Shown here: positions 36,393 through 44,854 of the stretch, one piece after another
Numbering within the stretch: position 1 is the stretch's first letter
Layout: every line of letters begins with the position of its first letter
From: Ignavibacteria bacterium
Lineage (GTDB): Bacteria; Bacteroidota; Ignavibacteria; UBA10030; SZUA-254
NCBI GenBank assembly: GCA_016178595.1
Contig: JACOSY010000014.1
Location: 68,256-132,255, forward strand
DNA: 64,000 nt
Reading direction: 5' to 3'
Made by a program: the position numbers and the translations under genes
The notes under the pieces: generated by a model
Databases searched by the model: none
What the model was told of the DNA's origin: nothing
Seen by the model: only the letters and a program-made list of their open reading frames with translations

Positions 36393-37872
36393 ACTGTTCG
36401 GCGCCTTCAATTTCCGGTTGACGGTATTTCAAAATTTTGGAAAGGACAAACCGTATCTCGTACGGCGCAGTGTAAAAATTCCTCCGATATCGCCAGCCGC
36501 TGAGCATGCGAAGGAATTGTTTTTTTGCTGCCGTAAGTTTCAAATCCGACACGGTGGGATAGTAGGCATTGAGGACACGCTCAAAATTTCGGATCTTTAT
36601 AAGGTGGTGTGGACGAAGCCAGGGGGTCGCCGACTCTTTCCGCAGATCAAGGTGTTGCCATTCAGGACTTACCCATTCTTCAAGTGTTCTTGGATAATCA
36701 AACCCATGCTTCTTAGCTTCCTCGAATATCGTTGCTCCCGGCAAGAAGACGGGGGCATAAACGTAAAAAATAATCTCTGCAAACGGATTGATCTCTTTGA
36801 TTTTACGGATGTATTGGATGTCTCTCTCGATGCTTGCATCCACATCAGTGCTTGGGGAGCCGAAGATGAATGAATATTCAGGTATGATATCGAATTGTTT
36901 GATTCGCTTGGTAAATTCCAATACGAGATCGGGTGTTTGTGTGCCTCCTTTGTTCATAAGTTCGAGTGTATCGGATGAACTCGATTCAGCGCCCATGAAG
37001 ATCATCGTGCAGCCGCTTGTTCGCATCAGGTCGAGCGTCGAGTCAGAGTATTGCATCAACGTGTCGATGCGTGCATCGCCCCACCAGGCGATTCCTTTTC
37101 CCGCTATCGCTTCTGCGAATGTCCGCGTGCGTTTCTCGGAAACAAAAAAATTATCGTCGAAAAACTCAACGGAGTCAATGCCATACTGCTTCTGTAATTC
37201 CAGGAGATCGTCTGCAACTCTTAAGGGGTTCTTCGCTAACCAGCGCCCTTCGTATACGGCAGCAATTGCACAGAACCCGCAGAGAAACGGACAACCATAG
37301 CTTGAGTGATAGCCTATTGTCCGGCGTCCAAGGTATGTTCTTGCGAGATAGTGTTGCATGTTGACTCGATGGTAGGGAAGAGGAGGGAGAATATCGGGAT
37401 GGACAAACTCTCTGGGAGCGGTGCGAATTACTTTTCCATCTCTATGAAATGCAATCCCGTGAATGTTATCGATCGGTTGATGAACTTCCAGTGCGTCAAT
37501 CAACTCGGAGAACGAGAATTCCCCTTGGCCGGAGACGACGTAATCGACGTAATCGACAGAGAGAACGGTATCCGTGTGTATCGTCGGGAATGTGCCACCC
37601 CATATAATGATCAGATGAGGATGCGCAGCTTTCATTTTTTTGGAAATAGCTACGGCACGAACGAGTTGTGGTCCAGGCATTACGGTCAACGCAAGGTACT
37701 TGACCTCCTGCTTCGACATGATAGTCGAGAGCGTTCGATCGATGTCGTGATCGAAGTTCTCATCCACGATGGCATATGGATATTTTCCTTCGAGGCCGGA
37801 TGCTACCGCAAGCACCGAAAGAGGAATGCGGTGGTTCCATCGAGCGCTTCGGGGATTAACCAGAACAATCAT
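36385..37872 (-). CDS. B12-binding-type radical SAM protein, cluster paralogue 3
   Basis: A 495-residue protein with the same layout as its downstream neighbour: N-terminal Rossmann domain (LIIIWGGTFPTIHTDTVL, GQGEFSFSELIDAL), radical SAM core CPFLCGFC (Cys194, 198, 201), [29 protein letters not shown] and FYVYAPVFLPGATIFEEAK. It shares clear blocks with paralogue 4 (GRW/RRW after the cluster, FFDDNFF/FQDENFF), so the two arose by duplication. Overlaps paralogue 4 by 8 bases. Function in the cluster unknown. Confidence 0.85.
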   Translation of the reverse strand: MIVLVNPRSARWNHRIPLSVLAVASGLEGKYPYAIVDENFDHDIDRTLSTIMSKQEVKYLALTVMPGPQLVRAVAISKKMKAAHPHLIIIWGGTFPTIHTDTVLSVDYVDYVVSGQGEFSFSELIDALEVHQPIDNIHGIAFHRDGKVIRTAPREFVHPDILPPLPYHRVNMQHYLARTYLGRRTIGYHSSYGCPFLCGFCAIAAVYEGRWLAKNPLRVADDLLELQKQYGIDSVEFFDDNFFVSEKRTRTFAEAIAGKGIAWWGDARIDTLMQYSDSTLDLMRTSGCTMIFMGAESSSSDTLELMNKGGTQTPDLVLEFTKRIKQFDIIPEYSFIFGSPSTDVDASIERDIQYIRKIKEINPFAEIIFYVYAPVFLPGATIFEEAKKHGFDYPRTLEEWVSPEWQHLDLRKESATPWLRPHHLIKIRNFERVLNAYYPTVSDLKLTAAKKQFLRMLSGWRYRRNFYTAPYEIRFVLSKILKYRQPEIEGAEQYA

Positions 37873-37915
37873 AACGATATCGATTCAATACCGACGCGTA
37901 TAGTCGGAGCTGCTG

Positions 37916-39184
37916 CTATCGAGCACGATGCCCGGATGGGATACTCAGGAAATCATTTGCCGAATACGGCAGTTCCATCTGTCGTTTCGAGATCCGAGCA
38001 AAGAGCCATAGGAGAAGAACGCTTCCATAGACTCTCGGAAATCCCAAAATTCCCATCCAGCTATCCTGAAACAATGATATATGATACGGAATTTTTGGCG
38101 AAAGAAGCAAGAGAGCGATCCCAAATATGAGCGAGTTTGTCGAATCAGTGCCGTACGACAAGTATCTATAACACAAGAAAATAGCCGGCAAGAGCAGAGT
38201 GTAGTGATAGTCATAAAGTATTGGTGCAGTCAATACGCCGATAATGATTGCAACCATCAGTGGAAGCGGGGATCTACGATCACGGTCCTTTGCAAGCCGA
38301 TACAGTACGATGAGAGCACCGATGAACAGCGTTAGAAGTAGAGGTCGTATAACTTCCGGCATATTAAATAACGGGTGAGGATTCCATTGATCGCGAAGAA
38401 ATATCCAACTTACCAAGCTCTGTATGTTCTGCCGGAACGTCGCTGCAGGAGGCATGGAGGCAATAAGTTGTGTGAGAGAGGATGCATAGGAAGACCACGT
38501 CTCGATTCCAACAACGAACGACGAAATAACAATTAGTGCCAAGTATAGTGCAATGGTGTAGAAAACAATTTTCCAACGCTTCTGAAAAAGAGCTAAGACC
38601 AGAAACATAAGTCCATAGCCTTTGAGCGCTAGAAGAAACGTAATGACGATTGCTGAAAGGATCTGTTTTTCTTTTACCCATGTTTTAAATAGAATGACAT
38701 GTAAGAGAAGGAGCGGTGCATAAACTTGTCCCCAAACAAAATTGATGTACAACGGCGAGAATCCGAAGACAAATGCAGTGAACGTGAACGTTTCCGTACT
38801 TCTCAGCGAAAAAATTTGTTGGAGGAGATACAGTGAAAGAACAGTACAGGCGAGTGAGAACATTTCCCACGCGAGCTTAGCCTTTGTGATAGGCAAGAAA
38901 GAAAATGGAGCCATCAGGAATGCGAGTGTCGGGGGATTAGCCCTGAAGTAATCTTCCGATTCCAGGCCGGTGAAGTGTAAGGTTCTCTCCGTGAAAGCAT
39001 GGTCGTCATATAATAAACGCATGTCATCGCCGGCGAGAAGCATGGCACCGCCGGTGTAATACGCAATAAATCCGCCCGTTGGTCTGGCAACATACGATAC
39101 GATTCGAATGAAGAAGAAGCCGATCGATACTACTGCAATACTCATAGCGATAATTCTCAGTCGAGCTGGATGCATGGACATCAC
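37916..39184 (-). CDS. Polyprenol-phosphate-type integral membrane glycosyltransferase (GT87/DUF2029)
   Basis: A 422-residue protein with about ten transmembrane helices. N-terminal FIAYYTGGAMLLAGDDMRLLYDDHAF and FRANPPTLAFLMAPFSFLP are the extracytoplasmic loop motifs of the GT87 mannosyltransferase-like family, which transfer sugars from polyprenyl-phosphate donors on the outer side of the membrane. The acidic residues needed in the first loop (DD) are present. Neighbours: B12 radical SAM genes and other glycosyltransferases on the same strand, 43 bp and 19 bp apart, so it probably acts on the same glycan or glycolipid. Confidence 0.78.
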   Translation of the reverse strand: MMSMHPARLRIIAMSIAVVSIGFFFIRIVSYVARPTGGFIAYYTGGAMLLAGDDMRLLYDDHAFTERTLHFTGLESEDYFRANPPTLAFLMAPFSFLPITKAKLAWEMFSLACTVLSLYLLQQIFSLRSTETFTFTAFVFGFSPLYINFVWGQVYAPLLLLHVILFKTWVKEKQILSAIVITFLLALKGYGLMFLVLALFQKRWKIVFYTIALYLALIVISSFVVGIETWSSYASSLTQLIASMPPAATFRQNIQSLVSWIFLRDQWNPHPLFNMPEVIRPLLLTLFIGALIVLYRLAKDRDRRSPLPLMVAIIIGVLTAPILYDYHYTLLLPAIFLCYRYLSYGTDSTNSLIFGIALLLLSPKIPYHISLFQDSWMGILGFPRVYGSVLLLWLFARISKRQMELPYSANDFLSIPSGHRAR

Positions 39185-39203
39185 GCAGGGTTTCGCCGCT
39201 GTT

Positions 39204-40235
39204 CTAAAATTTGTTCAACAGTGCTTGGGTCGGTTGAATGTTGAGCGTACAAACACACGTCTTACATCTCTCAAGCGAATAGTGCTTGACTTGTTCGCGC
39301 GTGAATTGAGCCTCGGGCAGCTTCATCAGCTCATCTAATCTTTTCTCATGAATATTGCCAAATCCTGGCAGGAAAAAACATGGTTGAACATCGCCCGTCG
39401 AGGTGATCACGGCGGAGACCATCGGCGCATTGCAGACGTTTCGGGGAAAATCACACTTGCCGTTGAGTGCTTTAAAATACTGCACGAGATGTCTCAGCTT
39501 CGCAGGAGATTCGGAGATAAAGCTGCTCTCAAAATCAGCAGTATGATCGGCAATCAATTGCTCGACCATGTCGCTGAATTCGTCCGCCTCTTGTTCATCC
39601 AACATACTCATGCGATCGGGTGTGATCGCTTCACTTCCAGTCCGGCCAAAACTATCTGAGAGCACATCGACAGCGAGAAAGGAGATTCTCTGAACGCCGA
39701 GCGATCTGGCAAGATCCACAATCGTTCCAAGTTCGCGGAAGTTCTGCTTTTGAACGACACACCGGATGGAAACTTTATTGTTGCCGAGAAGGGAGACAGC
39801 TTGACGGATTCCTTGTACAATGCAATCGAAAGAATCGACGCCTCGAATAGCGTTGTGAACGTCTGCGGTTGGTCCATCGAGCGAGACGATAACCTCGCTC
39901 AGATACGAACAGATATCCGCCAAACGTTTTTCGAGCAAAAGGCCGTTCGTCAACAATGTTTGCTTCACACGATACCGACCGAAGGCTTTGCAAATAAGAG
40001 AGAAGTCGCATCGCATCAAGGGCTCGCCGCCCGAGTAGACAATGTGCCGCAACCCGTAGTCGTGGAGGGAGCGGGCGAGGGTTTCGATCTCCGAGAGCGT
40101 CAACTCGTTCGGGAGAGGGTTACGATAGAAGCACATACGACACTTCAAATTGCATCCTTCAGTGACATAGAGAATGACGATCGGAAGTGTCTGCGACGTC
40201 GTCGAGATAGTATTTAACCAGGCGCGAACGTTCAT
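39204..40235 (-). CDS. Radical SAM protein with SPASM-like C-terminus
   Basis: A 343-residue protein. Radical SAM cluster CNLKCRMC (Cys28, 32, 35), SGGEPLMR, LTNGLLL and SLDGPTADVHNAIRG are typical of AslB/MoaA-like members. The C-terminus adds Cys residues in CDFPRNVCNAPMVSAVITSTGDVQPCFF and ERCKTCVC, a SPASM-type auxiliary cluster region; spacing is shorter than in the peptide-modifying anaerobic sulfatase-maturing enzymes. Such enzymes modify peptides or small molecules. No precursor peptide is evident nearby, so the substrate is unknown. Unlike its four neighbours, it has no B12 domain. Confidence 0.85.
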   Translation of the reverse strand: MNVRAWLNTISTTSQTLPIVILYVTEGCNLKCRMCFYRNPLPNELTLSEIETLARSLHDYGLRHIVYSGGEPLMRCDFSLICKAFGRYRVKQTLLTNGLLLEKRLADICSYLSEVIVSLDGPTADVHNAIRGVDSFDCIVQGIRQAVSLLGNNKVSIRCVVQKQNFRELGTIVDLARSLGVQRISFLAVDVLSDSFGRTGSEAITPDRMSMLDEQEADEFSDMVEQLIADHTADFESSFISESPAKLRHLVQYFKALNGKCDFPRNVCNAPMVSAVITSTGDVQPCFFLPGFGNIHEKRLDELMKLPEAQFTREQVKHYSLERCKTCVCTLNIQPTQALLNKF

Positions 40236-40256
40236 GGGTACTGCAATGTTTCTTCA

Positions 40257-40277
40257 ACTGATCGTTACGCGATCAGT
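40257..40277. other. 8-bp hairpin in the leader of the SPASM radical SAM gene
   Basis: ACTGATCG-TTACG-CGATCAGT, 22 bp before the ATG at 40235. There is no T-run, so it is not a terminator. It could be an RNA structure or protein site. No gene in the 106-bp gap 40236-40341. Confidence 0.45.
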
Positions 40278-40341
40278 ATAAAATACGGAAAATACTTGAG
40301 AAGATGGACATCCTTCTTACACAAAATTATGCCAAGGAAAA

Positions 40342-41493
40342 TCAACCCAGGTGGAGCTGGTTGTATACCATTGACAACTGCTCAATAGCTCGATCGAGAT
40401 TATGGGTTTGCGACCATTGATATGCGCCTTCCCTGAGCTTTGTGTAGCGATCAGGAGCATCGACCAGGCTGAATACTCCACGGGCGAGAGACTCATAGTC
40501 GCCTACATCAACGACTATTGCACGATCGCGACCAAGATCGGAAAGAAGGCCGACATTCGTTCCACACACAACCACGCCGGATGCTGCTGCTTCAGCGATC
40601 ACGACTCCGCCTCCTTCATGCAGCGAAGTATGCAGCAAGAGATCAGCCCAGCCGTAGTGCTCGAGGAGTTGCTGCTGTGTTTGGAAGCCGAGGAATTCAG
40701 TCCTCTCACTCACTTCAAGTTTCTTCGCGAGTGCCTGAATCTCTCCACTCATATAATCTCGTCCGGCAATGCGTAACCGGCAATCGATTTTTTCTGCAAC
40801 GAGTGCAAATGCTTTAAGGAGTGTTGATTGGTCCTTTACCGCATTTACGTTTGCCACATGCAGGCAACGCAAAGGAGTATGAGGAAATGCTTTTCCATTC
40901 TGACGAAAGACACTTGTATCGACAGATGGCGGGATGATATGAATATCCCCTCGTCCGATTCCGTATCGTTGCAAGCCTTCTGCCTGAAAATGAGTCAACG
41001 CAATGAGAGCATCGGCGCGACGACACGTCCAGAGTGTTAATCGTTTTGCTAAAGAACTTTGCATATTCCCATAACCGATCTGCGGAAGGTTTGCCGTCTC
41101 ACCGCCAAGCACACTCACAACGCTCGCACAATGAAGAAACTTTCCAAGGATCACTGCGGCGAATCCCGTTGGAAGCGCCCAGAACCCGTGAATGATCTCG
41201 AACGGTGCTTGTCGATAGTCTCTCAAGATTTCTTTTGTGAGAGCGGACATTTGCGACAGTACATGATCGGACTGTTTCAAGTGGAGATTACGCACGACGG
41301 CATTTCCACAACGATAATCAGCCGGTTCTGAAGATGGACTGATCAAAGGATAGACCGTGAGTGAGAAATGATCCGAAAGGCGAGCGATGAACTGGACAAC
41401 GGACGGAATATGAATGCCGGACGCTTCATCTCCAACACCGCCAGGGACGGATATCGCAATTCGGTGTAATCTATTTTTACTTTTGGTTATCAC
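40342..41493 (-). CDS. Glycosyltransferase family 4-type protein
   Basis: A 383-residue GT-B glycosyltransferase. N-terminal acceptor domain begins IAISVPGGVGDEASGIHIPSV; C-terminal donor domain has VANVNAVKDQSTLLKAFALV, RLRIAGRDYMSGEIQ, FLGFQTQQQLLEHYGWADLLLHTSLHEGGGVVIAEAAASG (the E-x7-E-type nucleotide-sugar motif) and VDVGDYESLARGVFSLV. It ends at 40342 and its start overlaps the heptosyltransferase-like gene by 17 bases. Donor and acceptor sugars are not predictable. Confidence 0.88.
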   Translation of the reverse strand: MITKSKNRLHRIAISVPGGVGDEASGIHIPSVVQFIARLSDHFSLTVYPLISPSSEPADYRCGNAVVRNLHLKQSDHVLSQMSALTKEILRDYRQAPFEIIHGFWALPTGFAAVILGKFLHCASVVSVLGGETANLPQIGYGNMQSSLAKRLTLWTCRRADALIALTHFQAEGLQRYGIGRGDIHIIPPSVDTSVFRQNGKAFPHTPLRCLHVANVNAVKDQSTLLKAFALVAEKIDCRLRIAGRDYMSGEIQALAKKLEVSERTEFLGFQTQQQLLEHYGWADLLLHTSLHEGGGVVIAEAAASGVVVCGTNVGLLSDLGRDRAIVVDVGDYESLARGVFSLVDAPDRYTKLREGAYQWSQTHNLDRAIEQLSMVYNQLHLG

Positions 41494-42526
41494 CGTTCAC
41501 CGGAATGTTCTGCGATGCAGTATCCAGAAGTTGTTGAAGCGTTTCGAGGATCATGTGAGGTTCAAAGCGTGTTAAGCAGTGAACATCGTCATAACGACAT
41601 GTCGGCTGTCCGCAATCGCCACACGGAAGATCGCCGGAGTGAAAACAGCGAACGTGGGTACCGATCGGCCGCGACTGACGATGATCGGTTGACCCAAAGA
41701 GTACGACCGTTGGGATGCCGGATGCCCATGCCATGTGCATCAAACCGGAATCCTCGGTAACCATCGCAGCGGAATATTGCAAGAGACAAAATGCCTCGGC
41801 AAGCGAAGTCTTTGAAACGAGATCAATGAGGTTCTTACCGAGATGTTCCTGTAGATAGCGTGCGTGTTCTGCAATTCGCGGTGTCCCTACAATAATGAAC
41901 TGTGTGTCATGATGTCGCAACCATAAGTTTGCGAGCGAAACATAATTCTCGATCTGCCAATTTCTTGTCTTCCACAAACCGGCGGGATTTAAGACGATGA
42001 GCGATGCATGTTCGTTCCAGCCATTCTCTCTGAGGAGAACCTGTGCTTTCATCTCGTACTTGTTTTCAAAGCGTAACGCACATGATGGCTCAACATCGAG
42101 ACCGATTTCATGAAGAGTGGCACGGACGCGATCTGCTGCCGAAAGAGGAGAATAACGATCGAATTGACACCAAATTTTCGGTACGAGGCTTCGACGGATC
42201 ATCTTCGTGATCCAATTCCCTTGTAGATCAAGAACAATATTGTAACCATGCTTGGGGAATTCCCAGGAATTGCGGAGTGTATGGTATAACCGTCCGTACC
42301 GACTTGAGCAATAAGGAAACGTTCGAACATTATCGAACAGTGTCAGCGCACTCGCAAGCGGCGCAATATCTTCGCGAGTCAGCAAGTCTATCTGCGCAGA
42401 TGGAAAGCGATTACGTAGTCCCTGGCAATACGGTATTGTAATGGCTACATCACCGACAGCGTGCAATCGAATCACAAGTATCGAAACCCGATCTCCTGCT
42501 AAATGAAGGATGCTTCTGCTTTTCAT
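41477..42526 (-). CDS. Glycosyltransferase family 9 (heptosyltransferase-like) protein
   Basis: A 349-residue GT9 protein. SILVIRLHAVGDVAITIPYCQGLRNRFPSAQIDLLT at the N-terminus, LNPAGLWKTRNWQIENYVSLA and VTEDSGLMHMAWASGIPTVVLFGSTDHRQSRPIG at the donor site are characteristic of ADP-heptose transferases and relatives that build lipopolysaccharide core or similar glycans. C-terminal CGDCGQPTCRYDDVHCL resembles the Cys-rich tail of WaaF-type proteins. In the cluster between a GT4 gene and a methyltransferase. Confidence 0.88.
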   Translation of the reverse strand: MKSRSILHLAGDRVSILVIRLHAVGDVAITIPYCQGLRNRFPSAQIDLLTREDIAPLASALTLFDNVRTFPYCSSRYGRLYHTLRNSWEFPKHGYNIVLDLQGNWITKMIRRSLVPKIWCQFDRYSPLSAADRVRATLHEIGLDVEPSCALRFENKYEMKAQVLLRENGWNEHASLIVLNPAGLWKTRNWQIENYVSLANLWLRHHDTQFIIVGTPRIAEHARYLQEHLGKNLIDLVSKTSLAEAFCLLQYSAAMVTEDSGLMHMAWASGIPTVVLFGSTDHRQSRPIGTHVRCFHSGDLPCGDCGQPTCRYDDVHCLTRFEPHMILETLQQLLDTASQNIPVNGDNQK

Positions 42527-42658
42527 ATTTGTGTTGAGTTACAGACGATTCCCCGAACGGATATCGGTAGGAACGTGGTCAGTAAAGTCAACGATCTTCA
42601 TGCGGAAGTCCATGTACGCTCATCGTACAAGAATGTTGTTGTACGTTCGTCTTTCGGA

Positions 42659-43471
42659 TTACGACTTGCGGCGGGCTTCGATCACGAAATGATCGCCAAG
42701 CGAATGCCATGGAGAACGTGAGCGGATTGTTTCATCAAGCCGGAGAAGCCGAGCCGTAAGTTGTGAATGGCGAAGTACGAACGATCGAGAGTTAGGCGAG
42801 GGTGACAGGATACTCAGTCCGTATACATGTTCGATCTCGAAATAGGGCGAAAGAATTCGAATAAATTCCTTCGGCGTATAGTAGCAAACTTCGACAGTCG
42901 AACTTCCAAGACGAACGGTAGTCGGTTGCCTCCGCATGCGCCGGAACGCAGAGCGTAGGTTACCTCGAAGCAAGAAGCTGACCATTTCCCATAGCGAGAA
43001 TTTGTTGATCATACATACGACAACGCTCGCATGAGGCTTGAGAAGTCCCGAAAGAGTTTCAAGAACGGGATCAATGTTTGACGTGCAATTCAATCCGCCA
43101 AAATTCGAGAATGCACCATCGAACTTCATCCTGCCGAGCGTTACGAGATGCTCGAATGAACGTTGTTGAAAACGAATGAGCTGCGAAACTCCTTTTTCCC
43201 GAGCCTTCTCTTCTGCGCCGGCGATCATCCTTTCTGACGAATCAATCGCGGTAACCTGAACGCCGTTCTCGGCAAGCATGATCGCGTCTGTTCCGGTTCC
43301 ACAGTTAAGCTCCAGTACGTGGTCTCCCGTTTTGAAATGTGCGAGAAGGCTTCGCCAAAAAATCGGACGAATGCGTGCAGTTATCGGATTGTCTTCGAAG
43401 ACCTGATCGTATGTTTGCGCTAGGACGTCAAAACTTGCTGGAAAATTGACTGGATGGGAAGGGCTTGTCAT
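42659..43471 (-). CDS. SAM-dependent methyltransferase
   Basis: A 270-residue class I methyltransferase. Motif I is GDHVLELNCGTGTDAIMLAENG (the usual GxGxG reads as NCGTGT, about residues 55-60), followed by VTAIDSSERMIAGAEEKA and the later motif FDGAFSNFGGLNCTSNIDPVLETLSGLLKPHASVV, typical of small-molecule methylases. Overlaps the preceding radical SAM gene by 4 bases (ATGA), so it is translationally coupled. The 132-bp gap downstream holds only a 24-codon frame. Likely methylates an intermediate of this cluster (inference). Confidence 0.83.
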   Translation of the reverse strand: MTSPSHPVNFPASFDVLAQTYDQVFEDNPITARIRPIFWRSLLAHFKTGDHVLELNCGTGTDAIMLAENGVQVTAIDSSERMIAGAEEKAREKGVSQLIRFQQRSFEHLVTLGRMKFDGAFSNFGGLNCTSNIDPVLETLSGLLKPHASVVVCMINKFSLWEMVSFLLRGNLRSAFRRMRRQPTTVRLGSSTVEVCYYTPKEFIRILSPYFEIEHVYGLSILSPSPNSRSFVLRHSQLTARLLRLDETIRSRSPWHSLGDHFVIEARRKS

Positions 43472-44853
43472 GAGCGTTGAGTCTTTGTCAGTTCCATCCC
43501 AAGGCGTGCCAGTTTTGCCTTCGCGAAGGAGGAGGCAATTTTCATGAAATCCTTATGGCCATTCTGGCGAAGCTTATGCTGCTTCACTTCATTGACGAGA
43601 TAGCGGTTGGCGAACCAGTAAAACCGATCGGAATAGCGCCCCGAAAATTGAAGATTGCGATCGGTTCCCGAGGCCCAAGCAGCCGGTTCTGAAATTCGGC
43701 CGGAAACTTCCTTGTAGAACTCTGTGCCTTTGATCGGGTACGCGACCGTCGTGAGAAAGGTGTCGGCATTGGTTTGCTTGAGGTGATCCGTTGTTTCGTC
43801 AATGTCCGAGAGGTGCTCGCCGGGATAACCGAGCATAACGAAAAGTCCGATTTGGATTCCATATTTCTGAGCAACTGTTGTCGTGGACTGAATTTCTTCG
43901 ACTGTCACCTTTCGCTGCATGGCATCAAGAATGCGCTGTGAGCCGCTCTCCGATCCATACCAGATGCGGAAAGCGCCAAGCTCCGACATCTTTTGGAGAA
44001 TTTCTTCGTTCAGACGATCCGCGCGCGAGATGCACTCGAACGGAATGCGAATATTCCGGCGCTTCATTTCATCATAGAAATCATGAAACCAGCGGTGATG
44101 AATGGTGAAAACATCATCCGCGAACCACAACATGTCCGGCGTATATCGTTGAAGCAAATACTCGATTTCATCGACAACATTCTTTGCAGAACGGCGGCGA
44201 TGCGTCTCGCCATAGATGGAGCGGCTGCACCATGTGCATGTGAAGGGACAACCGCGTGCACAAATAAGCGAAACCGATCCCATCCCGTGATGAATGCGCC
44301 ACGTGCTTACATACGTATCCATGTCGATCGCTTCTCGATCAGGTAATGGAATCGAGTCAAGATCCTGGATGAGCGGGCGCGGGGATGTGCGAATGATGTT
44401 TCCATCATCCCGCCGGTAGACAATCCCGGCAATAGAACCCAATGAAGAACCCGTGTAAAGCGCCGGAACAAGCTCGCGCATCGTTTCCTCGCCTTCGCCT
44501 ATGACGGCCACGTCCGCACCATACTGAATGTACGCCTCGGCATACTCCGGCACGTCGGGTCCGCCAACAACAACCTTGCAGCGCTGAGCCTTGCAGTATT
44601 GGATCTGTTCGAGCACATTCATCTTTGTCATGAGGTTGCTGTAAATGCCTACGATGGTCGGACGGTTGGTATTGATGAATGTCTGAAAGTCGGATTTTCG
44701 TTTGAAGGTCGTATCGAATACCTGGGCACTTAACGCATGTGCTTTCAGATAAGCAGAAATGCTCAGGATGCCGAGCGTGGGATAGGGCTTCATGATACGC
44801 TTCTCGGCTTCATCTTCATGAAGAAAATAGCCGTGTGTGAGAAGGAGATCCAT
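43468..44853 (-). CDS. B12-binding-type radical SAM protein, cluster paralogue 2
   Basis: A 461-residue protein: Rossmann-like N-terminus (MDLLLTHGYFLHEDEAEKRI, VVVGGPDVPEYAEAYIQYGADVAVIGEGEE), radical SAM cluster CPFTCTWC (Cys202, 206, 209), DMLWFADDVFTIHHRWFHDF, YGSESGSQRILDAMQRKVT and GLFVMLGYPGEHLSD. Strongly related to the upstream paralogue 1 (both open with LLxTHxYFL and share LWF-DD-F). Ends with basic residues. 1 bp after paralogue 1 and overlapping the methyltransferase by 4 bases. Confidence 0.87.
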   Translation of the reverse strand: MDLLLTHGYFLHEDEAEKRIMKPYPTLGILSISAYLKAHALSAQVFDTTFKRKSDFQTFINTNRPTIVGIYSNLMTKMNVLEQIQYCKAQRCKVVVGGPDVPEYAEAYIQYGADVAVIGEGEETMRELVPALYTGSSLGSIAGIVYRRDDGNIIRTSPRPLIQDLDSIPLPDREAIDMDTYVSTWRIHHGMGSVSLICARGCPFTCTWCSRSIYGETHRRRSAKNVVDEIEYLLQRYTPDMLWFADDVFTIHHRWFHDFYDEMKRRNIRIPFECISRADRLNEEILQKMSELGAFRIWYGSESGSQRILDAMQRKVTVEEIQSTTTVAQKYGIQIGLFVMLGYPGEHLSDIDETTDHLKQTNADTFLTTVAYPIKGTEFYKEVSGRISEPAAWASGTDRNLQFSGRYSDRFYWFANRYLVNEVKQHKLRQNGHKDFMKIASSFAKAKLARLGMELTKTQRS

Positions 44854-44854
44854 A

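Noticed and set aside
37306-38130. A 274-codon plus-strand frame over the radical SAM and GT87 genes
   Set aside because: The minus-strand genes carry clear motifs; the plus frame has none.
42539-42613. A 24-codon minus-strand frame MDFRMKIVDFTDHV... as a possible peptide precursor of the SPASM enzyme
   Set aside because: No leader-like or core-like features, no ribosome binding site, and it is short enough to occur by chance.
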